From Bacteroidota bacterium (GTDB lineage Bacteria > Bacteroidota > Bacteroidia > 2-12-FULL-35-15): 64,000 bases of DNA. Shown one piece after another: positions 34,449-44,347 of this stretch; position 1 is the first letter of the stretch, and each line of letters starts with the position of its first letter. Under the pieces are notes generated by a model. That model did no database searches, had not been told where the DNA came from, and saw only the letters and a program-made list of their open reading frames with translations. Where the stretch lies: assembly GCA_947469885.1 (NCBI GenBank), contig CANIQT010000001.1:1-64000 (forward strand). The letters are read 5' to 3'. A program made the translations under genes and the position numbers.

Positions 34449-36566
34449 TTACAAATCCACAACCAAAGCGCCCATATCCGAAACGGAATAAAATGGTTGA
34501 TTTAGTTTTACACATTCAGTTTTCCATTTATTAACATGATATAGCGAGTTGGATGAATCAAACACAATTTCTTTTGCATTATATAATTCAAGAACATCCT
34601 CTATTTTTACTTTTGGATTTCCTGAAACAATGAGGTAATCAACTTCAATAGGTTTGATTATTATTTTATTCATTTCCGAAAAAACATTCGACCTATTAAT
34701 AATTGCCATTCGTTTCTCATAAAACTGAATAAAATTGTTTCTAATAAAAAGCATATTAGTTTGCGTATCTTTTGATATGATTGTTGATTCACTCAATCCC
34801 AGCTCCCACCAATTATGTTTTATATGAAAAAGTAATTTACTTTCGTCTTTAGCAAAAACAGTATCAGTGAATAACACATTTGTTTTTGCACTTACAAAAT
34901 CAATTGCAGAAGTTTTTGGTATATTGTAAATTATTAATTTCTTTTGCCTGTATTCATTATACTGTTCAATTGTTAAAGAAGATAATAAAACAATGCAAGC
35001 ATTTAAAGCATAAACCAAATATTTGTACCGCCTTGATGAAAAATAATAAACAAATAAAATAATGATTAAGTAAATTAACCATGTCTCAAAAACAGTAATA
35101 GAAACACCTTGTATCAAAGAATGGGGCAGTTTTTCAATAATTCTTATTGATGAATTTAATAACCAGATAGAGAGATTAAATAAAAGTGCTAAGAATTTTA
35201 CCAAAAACGGTACTTTGTAAAAAACAAAAACAGAAATTCCTATAAACATGATACCAAATGAAATAGGAATAACAACATAATTGGAGAGAAGGAAATAATT
35301 AGGAAACTGATGAAAATAATGCAAACCGAGTGGAAATGTAGCAATTTGAGCTGCAAAGGAAACTGCTGTAAGTTCCCACCATTTCCTGACAAACCAATTA
35401 TACTTTTCAGCATTTTTCTTGTCATAAAACTTCGGTTGCAAAAACACGATACCAATAACTGCAATATACGAAAGTTGAAAACCAACATCCATTATAAAAT
35501 AAGGATTAAATAAGAGCAATAGAAAAACAGAAGCAGCCAGTGTATTATAAATGTTATTGTTCTGGTTGGTAGCCTTAGCAATGATTATAAAACTAAGCAT
35601 AGCAGCTGACCTGAGCACTGCAGGTGATAAACCAGTAAGCATTGCGTAAAACCAAATAAACAGAAGCAATATTACTGCCTTAACTAGATGACCATGTTTA
35701 ATTCTATCAATAAAAAATAATAACCAAACCATTGCAACATATATTATGCTAAGATGTAAACCTGATACAGATAAAACGTGCAAAGCACCTGTACTTGCGT
35801 AGGCTTGAATAATAACAGCATCCAATTTATCTACATAACCTAACAATAGCGCTGCACCTACTGCAAATTCATCTCCCTGTAAATGGTTTTGTGTTAAGAC
35901 ATCCAAAAATGTTTTTTGCATTTTATTGGCATATAAATAAAATAAATTTCCAGAGTTTCTTCCTGATTTTACCCATGCTCCACTTTTTATATAAGTTTGG
36001 TGAAAGACATTGTGAAACGAAAGAAACCTTTTGTAATTAAATTCTCCAGGGTTTGAAGGCTGGGGTACTTCTTTAAAATTCATCTTCATCATCAATTCAT
36101 CCCCATATATTAATTGTCTTGAAAACCTATCTTTCTGCAATATAATCATTGCCTTCCCGGAAGTATTTTTCCATTCATTGCCATATTTAACTGCAAGTAC
36201 TTCCATAACCACTTTTACTGATTTAGGTTTTTCAAGTGGTGGGTCATTGAGTCGTGCATATACGTATTGAACACTGTCTTTTGCATATTTCGAAAAATGC
36301 AACGGAGAAAACTTTTCCGTTTTTAAAATGGTAAACTGATAGGCGAATAAAAATATAGTCAACATTAGTAATAACCCATGCCACCAAGTATTTTTATAGG
36401 TGAAATTATATTTTGAGATTAGGGTAATTATTGCGATAACAATAAACAGAATAATAATTATGACATTGGTATATTTCCAATCAAACGGGAAATAAATAGC
36501 AGTAATTATCCCGGCAATAAAAGGAAGAATTAATCTAACAAGAGGAATAGATGACCACGTGAACAT
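34449..36566 (-). CDS. ComEC/Rec2-family competence membrane protein
   Basis: 705 residues. The N-terminal membrane pair and DUF4131 domain are followed by the Competence domain with VLSVSGLHLSIIYV and GLSPAVLRSAAML, the core of the DNA-uptake channel. The C-terminal ~180 residues sit where the metallo-beta-lactamase-type domain belongs but show no HxHxDH motif (the equivalent stretch reads VDYLIVSGNPKVKIED). So it could form a channel but probably lacks nuclease activity. It converges on the phosphatase gene, separated by 1 bp. Confidence 0.9.
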   Translation of the reverse strand: MFTWSSIPLVRLILPFIAGIITAIYFPFDWKYTNVIIIILFIVIAIITLISKYNFTYKNTWWHGLLLMLTIFLFAYQFTILKTEKFSPLHFSKYAKDSVQYVYARLNDPPLEKPKSVKVVMEVLAVKYGNEWKNTSGKAMIILQKDRFSRQLIYGDELMMKMNFKEVPQPSNPGEFNYKRFLSFHNVFHQTYIKSGAWVKSGRNSGNLFYLYANKMQKTFLDVLTQNHLQGDEFAVGAALLLGYVDKLDAVIIQAYASTGALHVLSVSGLHLSIIYVAMVWLLFFIDRIKHGHLVKAVILLLFIWFYAMLTGLSPAVLRSAAMLSFIIIAKATNQNNNIYNTLAASVFLLLLFNPYFIMDVGFQLSYIAVIGIVFLQPKFYDKKNAEKYNWFVRKWWELTAVSFAAQIATFPLGLHYFHQFPNYFLLSNYVVIPISFGIMFIGISVFVFYKVPFLVKFLALLFNLSIWLLNSSIRIIEKLPHSLIQGVSITVFETWLIYLIIILFVYYFSSRRYKYLVYALNACIVLLSSLTIEQYNEYRQKKLIIYNIPKTSAIDFVSAKTNVLFTDTVFAKDESKLLFHIKHNWWELGLSESTIISKDTQTNMLFIRNNFIQFYEKRMAIINRSNVFSEMNKIIIKPIEVDYLIVSGNPKVKIEDVLELYNAKEIVFDSSNSLYHVNKWKTECVKLNQPFYSVSDMGALVVDL

Positions 36567-36664
36567 TATAAATTGTTAACAAATTATAGTGTAAAAATAA
36601 TTTATTTATTCTATTGCTCTTTATAATTATTACTTTTATTGAAAAATAAATTAAAAGAAATAAG

Positions 36665-37450
36665 GTGAATTTAACGCAGGTTGAACTAAAAGAATTTCTG
36701 GAAGAAAAATACTACCAATACAATTGCGTTGATTTTATTCATTCCGACCCTGTTTCAATTCCTCACCAATTTGATAAAAAAGAAGACATTGAAATCGCAG
36801 GATTCCTTACAGCAACTATCGCCTGGGGGCAACGTGTTACTATCATTAATAATGCAAACAAACTGATGAAACTAATGAATAACAATCCGCACGACTTTAT
36901 ATTAAATGCAAAAGCAAAAGATCTAAATCGGTTGGATGGTTTTGTTCACCGTACTTTCAACAAAGTGGATGTGGTTTTTTTTATCAAATCCTTGCAAAAC
37001 ATATATCTAAAGCATGGCGGGTTGCAAAAAGTATTTACCCCTATACAATCTGCTGATTTAAACAACCAATGTTTACGATCAATTACAAATTTTAGAAAAA
37101 AAATTTTTTCTATTCCACATCCCTTGAGAGCTACAAAACACATTTCAAATCCATCTAAAAATTCTTCTTCTAAAAGATTATGTATGTATTTAAGATGGAT
37201 GGTAAGAAAAGATAAACATGGTGTTGATTTTGGTTTATGGAAGAATATAGAGTTTGACTCTTCTCATTTAATGTGCCCTTTGGATGTTCATTCAGGCAAC
37301 GTAGCTCGAAAACTTGGTTTACTTACCCGAACTCAAAACGACTGGAAAGCAGTTACCGAACTCACCGAAAATCTCAAATTAATTTCTCCCTCAGACCCTG
37401 TGAAATATGATTTTGCTCTCTTCGGCCTGGGCGTTTTTGAGGGGTTTTAA
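36665..37450 (+). CDS. TIGR02757/DUF2400 family protein
   Basis: 261 residues with a GTG start. The sequence (FIHSDPVSIPHQFDKKEDIE, GFLTATIAWGQRVTIINNAN, PLDVHSGNVARKLGLLTR, DPVKYDFALFGLGVFE) matches the conserved TIGR02757 family. Its fold resembles helix-hairpin-helix DNA glycosylases, but its function is not established. It converges with the next gene, 4 bp away. Confidence 0.92.
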   Translation: MNLTQVELKEFLEEKYYQYNCVDFIHSDPVSIPHQFDKKEDIEIAGFLTATIAWGQRVTIINNANKLMKLMNNNPHDFILNAKAKDLNRLDGFVHRTFNKVDVVFFIKSLQNIYLKHGGLQKVFTPIQSADLNNQCLRSITNFRKKIFSIPHPLRATKHISNPSKNSSSKRLCMYLRWMVRKDKHGVDFGLWKNIEFDSSHLMCPLDVHSGNVARKLGLLTRTQNDWKAVTELTENLKLISPSDPVKYDFALFGLGVFEGF

Positions 37451-37454
37451 AGAT

Positions 37455-38609
37455 TTATTCTTTTATTAATTTTTTAACTATTCTTAAATCTCCCGATTGA
37501 ATAGCACAAAAATATATTCCTGATGTTAGCTTTGAAAGATCTATTGTAATTTCCGAATTACCTTCAATCTTTTTAACATTAACCTCTCCGCCAATATCAT
37601 TGAATAACTTTACATTTACAAAAACCAGTGTTGTGTTTTTAATAATCAAATAATCAGACGCAGGGTTTGGATAAAATACTATTTCACCGCCTTCAATATT
37701 TAAAATCCCTGATGAAACTACATTGTAAGGCATAAACGAATAAGCGAACCATTGATAACCCATTAAATTGATGTATTGTTTCCATGTCCCGGTTTCGTTG
37801 GTTAATGCAGTTTGTATATCGTTATAGGTTGTCAATACATTGTGTGTACTCAACCAAGGACCCATGAAAGAAGGCTCTGCAGAAAAAATAGGGATAACAT
37901 TTGTCAAGACATTTCTTCCTGCAATTAATTGTAATCTTGGTTGAATGTAACTGTAAAGTCCTGCATAATTGCTGATGTAATCGTGCAATAAAATCCTATC
38001 TACAGTATTACCAATTGTTATTGCCTGCCCCTGATTGAACCACCCTACATAAGTTTCGCTAATAACACCAGCTATGTTCGCAATTGAATCTACTTTAAAA
38101 ATTAGTCGTTTAAAATAATTGAATGCGCCAGCCGTATCACAGGAATAACCGCCTGGTTGAAGATAAGTAGTGCAGTAATAATTTCCTGCCGAAACATTAT
38201 TAGTATTCCAAAATTCAAATTCAACATTATATACATCAAATTTCTGAAGAGTTACATGCTGTTGATTATAAATCTTTATCACATTATTAAAGAAAAAGAA
38301 ATTTTCTCCAACCGCACCAACTTGTAAAATACCAAAATTCTGTTTTGCCCTTTGAATGAAATTGGCAAGTACGGTGCATGTACCTGAAGTAGTAAGATTA
38401 TAAGTGGTATGTACTGTCCATAAATCATACAAAGCGAGATAATTAAAGCCATTGTATTGTGCATAATTTAAAAGACTATCCTCGGTAATAGTAATGCCAA
38501 GTATGGAACTGAAACCATCCACATATAAACCCTTCACACTTTGTGATTTGATAGGGTGGCAAGTAAATAATAAAATACTTAATTGAAAAACTATATGCTT
38601 TTTTTTCAT
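37455..38609 (-). CDS. Secreted protein with T9SS sorting domain
   Basis: 384 residues. Signal peptide MKKKHIVFQLSILLFTCHPI; a central ~260-residue domain (GFNYLALYDLWTVH, GVISETYVGWFNQGQ, NLMGYQWFAYSFMP) that may be a glycosidase-like barrel, although no catalytic signature can be named. The last ~75 residues (IVFYPNPASDYLII ... LTSGIYFCAIQSG) are a type A T9SS sorting domain. Its ATG overlaps the stop of the upstream permease gene by one base (TGATG), which indicates coupled translation. Confidence 0.85.
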   Translation of the reverse strand: MKKKHIVFQLSILLFTCHPIKSQSVKGLYVDGFSSILGITITEDSLLNYAQYNGFNYLALYDLWTVHTTYNLTTSGTCTVLANFIQRAKQNFGILQVGAVGENFFFFNNVIKIYNQQHVTLQKFDVYNVEFEFWNTNNVSAGNYYCTTYLQPGGYSCDTAGAFNYFKRLIFKVDSIANIAGVISETYVGWFNQGQAITIGNTVDRILLHDYISNYAGLYSYIQPRLQLIAGRNVLTNVIPIFSAEPSFMGPWLSTHNVLTTYNDIQTALTNETGTWKQYINLMGYQWFAYSFMPYNVVSSGILNIEGGEIVFYPNPASDYLIIKNTTLVFVNVKLFNDIGGEVNVKKIEGNSEITIDLSKLTSGIYFCAIQSGDLRIVKKLIKE

Positions 38610-39859
38610 CAGCTATACCTAATGGCTTTAATGGGTGTGATTTTAGAAACAATAAAACTTGGTAGAATAAGCATTAGTAAACAACAAACTATAGTCCCTA
38701 TATTCAGCAAAAGCAATGTCCATATATTAATATCAATCGGGATAACTGACATATAATACTGCGACTTATCTAATTTAAAAACTCCAAAAAGCTTTTGTAA
38801 TAATGCTAAGCCGATACCCAAAATGTTTCCCCACAACATGCCTTTACTTATTAAATACATTGCATTGTACATAAATATTTTTTGAATGCTAAAATTCGAT
38901 GCTCCTAATGCCTTTAATATTCCAATCATGTTGGTTCTTTCTAAAATTAATATTAGTAAGGCAGAAATCATATTTATGCACGCAACAAGAATAATAAAAG
39001 TTATTACAATAATTGCGTTTATATCAAATAAATCTAACCATGCAAATATAGCGGGATTCGTTTGTTTGATAGTTTGTGAAATTAATCCTTGACCAATAAG
39101 CCTATCTACATCATCATTTACATCATCTAAATTTTTCATATTTTTAATAGCAATTTCAAAACCACCAATCTGATTTTCGTTCCAGTAATTCAACCTTTGA
39201 AGCTGTCTAATGTCAACAAATGTAAGCTTATCATCAATTTCAGAAAACCCGGTTTCATAAATTCCTGAGATATAAAATACTTTTACACGTTGTTCATAGT
39301 TACTGTTTGTAGTATCCTTTGTTTTGGTAAGAAAACAAACAACTATTTTATCATTTAGTTTCAATTCAAGTTTATCAGATAAGCTTTTTGAAACAACAAT
39401 ATCACGCGACAAACCGGTGTCGTTAAAAGTGACAGCCCTACCCAAAAACATATTATCATTAATAAATTTCCAATCGTATTCTTTTCCAATGCCCTTCAAA
39501 ACCACTTCTTCGTTTACTGTTTGGGTTTTTGCAATTCCAACTTTAGTCGAATAAATCTGTATGTGGCTTATTTCAAGATTTGATTTTAAATCATTCAAGA
39601 AAGATTGTTGTTTACTGATAGGTTGAGGCTCATTGCTCACATTGCAGTCGTAATTAGTAATGGAAATATGCGAACCAAATCCAATCACCTTTGATTTAAT
39701 TTCATTCTGAAAACCAACAACAATGCACAATGTCAAAATCATTACCGCCAGACCTAGAGTAATTCCAAGTAAAGAAATCTGAACTATGGGGCGCGAAAAA
39801 CGATTAAAATTTTCTGAGCCTATCATGATTCGTTTGGCTATAAAACGTTCTATGTTCAA
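38609..39859 (-). CDS. FtsX-type ABC transporter permease (LolC/E-like)
   Basis: 416 residues: N-terminal membrane helix (ISLLGITLGLAVMILTLCIV), a periplasmic MacB-like domain of about 220 residues, and three C-terminal helices (IIVITFIILVACINMISALL; ...). The N-terminus FIAKRIM and the overall plan fit the lipoprotein-releasing LolC/E family. The ATPase partner is not adjacent. NamZ is divergent, with outward -7 boxes at 39867-39874 (TAGCTTTG, plus) and 39898-39905 (TATTTTTG, minus) that overlap in position. Confidence 0.9.
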   Translation of the reverse strand: MNIERFIAKRIMIGSENFNRFSRPIVQISLLGITLGLAVMILTLCIVVGFQNEIKSKVIGFGSHISITNYDCNVSNEPQPISKQQSFLNDLKSNLEISHIQIYSTKVGIAKTQTVNEEVVLKGIGKEYDWKFINDNMFLGRAVTFNDTGLSRDIVVSKSLSDKLELKLNDKIVVCFLTKTKDTTNSNYEQRVKVFYISGIYETGFSEIDDKLTFVDIRQLQRLNYWNENQIGGFEIAIKNMKNLDDVNDDVDRLIGQGLISQTIKQTNPAIFAWLDLFDINAIIVITFIILVACINMISALLILILERTNMIGILKALGASNFSIQKIFMYNAMYLISKGMLWGNILGIGLALLQKLFGVFKLDKSQYYMSVIPIDINIWTLLLLNIGTIVCCLLMLILPSFIVSKITPIKAIRYS

Positions 39860-39915
39860 AATTTATTAGCTTTGCGTTCAATTAAAAAATAAGAATACAA
39901 AAATACTATTTTACA

Positions 39916-41133
39916 GTGAAGTTTTGGAGTTATAAAAGTTTTTTGCTATTATCATTTGTTTTGTTTACCCTCAAAATTAATGCCCAGGGTATTATTCCTA
40001 TTGACAATAAAACAAAAACAATTAATGATTTAAAAGTTGGTGCCTATCGCACATCTGAGTACCTTCCTTTATTGAAAGGCAAATCGATAGCAGTCGTTGC
40101 TAATCAGGCATCAATGATTAATAGTACTCATCTAGTTGATAGCCTGATTACATTGAGAGTTTCCATCAAAAAAGTATTTTGCCCTGAACACGGATTTAGA
40201 GGATTGGTGGATGCAGGAGAGCGTGTGAAGTCAGAAACGGATGATAAAACAGGTTTGCGTATAATAACTCTTTATGGAGAAAACAAAAAACCAACACCTG
40301 TTGATTTAAAAGATGTGGATGTGATTGTTTTTGATATTCAGGATGTAGGTGTTAGGTTTTACACTTACATATCTACTTTACACTATGTAATGGAAGCCTG
40401 TGCAGAAAACAAAAAAGAATTAATTGTGCTTGACCGACCTAACCCTAATGGTTATTTTATTGACGGACCTGTAATGGAGGATAAATATAAATCGTTTTTA
40501 GGAATGCATTCAGTACCCATTGTTTATGGTATGACAATTGGTGAATTTGCACAAATGATAAATGGAGAAGGCTGGTTAAAAGGCGGAATAAAATGTAATT
40601 TAAAAGTAATTTCCCTTACGGATTACGAGCACAAAGATTTTTATCAATTACCAGTTAAACCATCGCCAAACCTGCCAAATATGGCATCTGTTTATTTATA
40701 CCCTAGTCTAGGTTTGTTCGAAGGCACTGTGGTTGCGGTAGGCAGAGGAACTGATTTACCGTTTCAATGTATTGGTTTCCCAACTTTACAAAAAGCAAAT
40801 TACACATTTACACCACAACCAAAAATTGGTGCTATGGATCCAAAATATAACGGACAAACATGTAAGGGATATAATCTTGCAGATTTCGGAAAAGAGTTTA
40901 TGAAAGATTATAAAAAATTATATTTGTTCTGGCTAATCGGCACCTATAAAAATGCACCAGACAAAACGAATTATTTTGATGATAATTTTAATTACCATGT
41001 TGGCAATGCCACTCTGAAACAACAAATCATTGATGGGAAATCTGAAGATGAAATTCGGGCTACTTGGCAGGACGGAATTAAAAAGTTCAAAGGAATCCGT
41101 AAGAAATATTTGCTGTATAAAGATTTTGAATAA
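39916..41133 (+). CDS. namZ: Exo-beta-N-acetylmuramidase NamZ-like (DUF1343)
   Basis: 405 residues, GTG start. Signal peptide (MKFWSYKSFLLLSFVLFTLK) ending NAQ. The DUF1343 family signatures GKSIAVVANQASMI, VFCPEHGFRG, VDVIVFDIQDVGVRFYTYIS, LDRPNPNGYFIDGP and GRGTDLPFQ are intact. Members characterised as NamZ (GH171) remove MurNAc from peptidoglycan ends; I infer a role in cell-wall recycling. The esterase gene downstream overlaps it by 8 bp. Confidence 0.9.
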   Translation: MKFWSYKSFLLLSFVLFTLKINAQGIIPIDNKTKTINDLKVGAYRTSEYLPLLKGKSIAVVANQASMINSTHLVDSLITLRVSIKKVFCPEHGFRGLVDAGERVKSETDDKTGLRIITLYGENKKPTPVDLKDVDVIVFDIQDVGVRFYTYISTLHYVMEACAENKKELIVLDRPNPNGYFIDGPVMEDKYKSFLGMHSVPIVYGMTIGEFAQMINGEGWLKGGIKCNLKVISLTDYEHKDFYQLPVKPSPNLPNMASVYLYPSLGLFEGTVVAVGRGTDLPFQCIGFPTLQKANYTFTPQPKIGAMDPKYNGQTCKGYNLADFGKEFMKDYKKLYLFWLIGTYKNAPDKTNYFDDNFNYHVGNATLKQQIIDGKSEDEIRATWQDGIKKFKGIRKKYLLYKDFE

Positions 41134-42379
41134 AACCATTACCATATCTCTTTTCTTTTCTTCTAAAAAAATAATTTCTCTTTTTCTTATTTTTTCACTC
41201 CTTTTCAATTCTGCTAACTCACAAAAGTTAATTCGTGTAAAACATTTTGGTAAAAACAAAGGACACTTGAAAATGTATGTTCATGTTCCTGCCAATGTGG
41301 ACATAACAAAACCGTTACCAATGGTGGTAATGCTGCATGGTTGTTTGCAGTGTGCTAAAAAAGCTTCTGCACAAACAGGATGGAGCAAACTGGGAGATGA
41401 AAACAATTTTTATGTTTTGTATCCACAGCAACGGAGGATTAATAATCCGATGCGATGCTTCAAATTTCATAAGCGAAGGCATAACAATAAAAACAGAGGA
41501 GAAAATTATTCGATTGCTCAGATGATAGAGTATATGAAAAAGAATTACGCAATCAATGATAAAGAGGTATATATTACAGGACTTTCGGCTGGAGCAGCTT
41601 TTAGTGTAGTGATGATGGCAGATTATCCTGAAACATTTAAATCAGGAGCTATATTTGCAGGAGGTGCCTATAAAATGGGAAATGGATACATCAGTGCAGC
41701 AATGGGTATGCTTGGATGGAGAATAAAATCAGCAGAAAAGTGGGGAAGCATTGTGAGAAAACAAAACCCTGATTTTAAAGGAGAATATCCCCAACTCATC
41801 ATTTACCAGGGAAATAAAGATATGGTGGTGAACCGAAGAAATGGTATAGAGCTTATGAAACAATGGACTAATATCCGTAATGCTCCAATGACACCTTCAG
41901 AAACCATAAACAGTTTTGTAAATGTAAATGATATTCAACGAAATGTTTACAGAGATGGAAACAACAAAGAAGCTGTTATTTTTTATAAAATTAATAAATT
42001 AAATCATGCATTATTAGTTGACCCAGGGAAGTGCCCGATGCAGGGTGGCAAGAGGGGTTTCTTTTCAAAAGACAAAAATTATTTCTCTACTCTTTGGACT
42101 GCTTATGATTTTGGATTGATTGCTACCCCTGTTATCATTGGAAAAACAGAAGTGACTAAACATGAGCAAGGTATCACTTACACTGTTCCGCTTTCAGCAA
42201 ATAGTAAATACGAATGGATATACCCAAATAATTGTACTGCTGTGAAAAATGACAATTCAAATACTATTACTTTAAATTGGGGAGATTCGTCTGGAAATAT
42301 TAATGTTACTGAAATTGATTTTTCGGGATGCAGGAAACAATTTAAAACACTTTTTGTAAATATTAAACAAGAGCACTAA
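41126..42379 (+). CDS. PHB-depolymerase-family secreted esterase
   Basis: About 417 residues from the TTG at 41126; further open sequence upstream lies inside namZ and is not used. The signal peptide is IISLFLIFSLLFNSANSQ. The esterase domain has VVMLHGCLQCAKK (oxyanion hole), the nucleophile elbow TGLSAGAAFS, and DMVV and LNHALL as candidate Asp and His. The C-terminal ~80 residues form a small beta domain (EQGITYTVPLSANSKYEW). The substrate is not determined, since the family includes PHB depolymerases and feruloyl/acetyl-xylan esterases. Confidence 0.85.
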   Translation: MNKTITISLFFSSKKIISLFLIFSLLFNSANSQKLIRVKHFGKNKGHLKMYVHVPANVDITKPLPMVVMLHGCLQCAKKASAQTGWSKLGDENNFYVLYPQQRRINNPMRCFKFHKRRHNNKNRGENYSIAQMIEYMKKNYAINDKEVYITGLSAGAAFSVVMMADYPETFKSGAIFAGGAYKMGNGYISAAMGMLGWRIKSAEKWGSIVRKQNPDFKGEYPQLIIYQGNKDMVVNRRNGIELMKQWTNIRNAPMTPSETINSFVNVNDIQRNVYRDGNNKEAVIFYKINKLNHALLVDPGKCPMQGGKRGFFSKDKNYFSTLWTAYDFGLIATPVIIGKTEVTKHEQGITYTVPLSANSKYEWIYPNNCTAVKNDNSNTITLNWGDSSGNINVTEIDFSGCRKQFKTLFVNIKQEH

Positions 42380-42397
42380 TTTAATAGAAACATTTTC

Positions 42398-42425
42398 CCT
42401 GTCAGGGTTTCGAACCATGACAGGG
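42398..42425. repeat. CCCTGTCAGGGTT hairpin, second copy
   Basis: CCCTGTCAGGGTT pairs with AACCATGACAGGG around a short loop with one mismatch. Sequence and setting (between convergent genes) match the hairpin at 25300-25328. Confidence 0.78.
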
Positions 42426-42444
42426 TAAGGGATATTCTTACAAA

Positions 42445-44220
42445 TTAATTTGCATTTGCCAATTGAATTTTTCTCTCACTATGTCTTTCTCCAATCTGCT
42501 GACGCCACATAGCATAATACAACCCTTTCTGAGAAAGTAATTCATCGTGTTTGCCCTGCTCAATTATATTTCCCTTTTCAAGAACAAATATTTTATCAGC
42601 ATGCATAATGGTGCTTAATCTGTGCGCGATGATAATAGTTACCTGATTTTGTCCTTTCGATAATTCACGAATAGTTTTACTAATTTCTTCTTCAGTAATT
42701 GAATCCAAAGAAGATGTAGCCTCATCAAAAACCAATAAAGATGGTTTACGAAGCAAAGCCCTAGCAATAGACAATCGTTGTTTTTCTCCACCAGAAACTT
42801 TTACCCCCCCCTCCCCTATCATGGTATCAATTCCTTTATCAGCCCTTGCTAATAAACTTTGACAAGCTGATTTGTTGAGTACATCCAAACATTCAGCATC
42901 GGTTGCGTTGGGTGCAACAAATAATAAATTTTCTTTAATTGTTCCTGCAAACAATTGTGTATCCTGCGTTACAAAACCCATTTGGGAGCGTAACTGGTCA
43001 AGATCAATTGCTTTTCCACTGTGTCCGTTATAAAGAATTTCTCCTTCCTGTGGATGATATAATCCAACTAATAATTTTACCAATGTAGTTTTACCTGATC
43101 CTGAAGGACCAACAAACGCAATGGTTTCAACATTCTTTGTAGTGAACGAAATATTATCTAATGCCTTGTTACTGGCAGTTTGATGTTTGAAACTCACATT
43201 CTCAAATTCTAAAGTTTGTATTCCATTAACAAGAATTGGATTTTGAGGTTTTACTTCTTTCGGAGTATTTAATATGGCATTAAAATTATCCAGCGAAACT
43301 TCTGCTTCTCTATAAGTATTAATTATATTACCTAATTCCTGAAGGGGACCAAAAATAAAGAAGGAATAAATCTGTAATGAAAACAAATCGCCAAGGGTGA
43401 GCGTGTCAGCAAAAATTAAAAACAATAATAAAAATAAAATACTGCTCCGCAAAAGGTTGACAAAGGTACCTTGTATAAAACTTATACTGCGAATGTATCT
43501 TACTTTCTTTAATTCCAAACCAAGAATTTTCAGGGTAGTTCCATTCAATCGGTTTATTTCCTGATCGGCTAAACCAAGACTTTTTACTAATTCAATATTT
43601 CGCAATGACTCGGTGGTAGAGCCTGCCAATGCTGTTGTTTCACCAACTATTTTTTTTTGAATTACTTTTATTCGCTTACTCAATACTGATGTAACATAAC
43701 CCAAAACAGGAACAGAAGAAAAATAAACCACTGCAATTGACCAATGAATATTGATTGCATATATCATTACAAATACAACTCCTACAAGTGATGTAAATAA
43801 AATACTGATAAATGCCATTATTAACTTTTCTACATCAGTTCTTACTTTTTGCAATTTACCAAGTGTTTCACCACTTCGCTGGTCTTCGAATACCTGGTAT
43901 GGCAATTCCAATGAATGTTTTAATCCATCAGAATATATCTGCGCTCCCAGCTTTTGAGTAATGACATTCACAAAATAATCCTGAAAGTTTTTTGCAATAC
44001 GCGATACCATTGCAAATCCCATAGAAAGAAGAATAAGTAAACCTACTCCTTTGATAAATTCGGCTTTTGTAAAATCCCTGAAATGAGTAGCATATTTATC
44101 CACAATTTGTCGGAACACCAACGGGTCAATGAGTGAAAACATTTGGTTGATAGTGGCGAGCAATAATGCCAATGCAACTAATCCTTTATATCTCTTGAGG
44201 TAACTTAATAATAATTTCAT
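42445..44220 (-). CDS. ABC exporter, fused permease and ATPase (MsbA-type)
   Basis: 591 residues. Six membrane helices in residues 1-320 are followed by an ATPase domain: Walker A GPSGSGKT at about 371-378, the Q-loop in MGFVTQDTQLFAG, the signature VSGGEKQRLSIARALL, Walker B LLVFDEATSSLD and the H-loop in IIIAHRLSTI. All are intact. It would work as a homodimer; lipid or drug export is possible, but the substrate cannot be read. A -7 box TACTTTTG (minus, 44235-44242) lies 14 bases before the ATG. Confidence 0.93.
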   Translation of the reverse strand: MKLLLSYLKRYKGLVALALLLATINQMFSLIDPLVFRQIVDKYATHFRDFTKAEFIKGVGLLILLSMGFAMVSRIAKNFQDYFVNVITQKLGAQIYSDGLKHSLELPYQVFEDQRSGETLGKLQKVRTDVEKLIMAFISILFTSLVGVVFVMIYAINIHWSIAVVYFSSVPVLGYVTSVLSKRIKVIQKKIVGETTALAGSTTESLRNIELVKSLGLADQEINRLNGTTLKILGLELKKVRYIRSISFIQGTFVNLLRSSILFLLLFLIFADTLTLGDLFSLQIYSFFIFGPLQELGNIINTYREAEVSLDNFNAILNTPKEVKPQNPILVNGIQTLEFENVSFKHQTASNKALDNISFTTKNVETIAFVGPSGSGKTTLVKLLVGLYHPQEGEILYNGHSGKAIDLDQLRSQMGFVTQDTQLFAGTIKENLLFVAPNATDAECLDVLNKSACQSLLARADKGIDTMIGEGGVKVSGGEKQRLSIARALLRKPSLLVFDEATSSLDSITEEEISKTIRELSKGQNQVTIIIAHRLSTIMHADKIFVLEKGNIIEQGKHDELLSQKGLYYAMWRQQIGERHSERKIQLANAN

Positions 44221-44301
44221 CTTTATTTTTTTTGCAAAAGTACATTATTATACGTTTAACCTAATTTGATTTTTAATTCTATCCGCAAATAAAAAAACTT
44301 T

Positions 44302-44309
44302 TACATTTG
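44302..44309 (+). promoter_or_regulatory. -7 box of the SRPBCC/GyrI gene
   Basis: TACATTTG, a full -7 match, 38 bases before the ATG at 44348. A TTG at the expected -33 distance is missing. Confidence 0.5.
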
Positions 44310-44347
44310 CTCCACAAATAATATAATTTAACCCAAACAATAAAATC

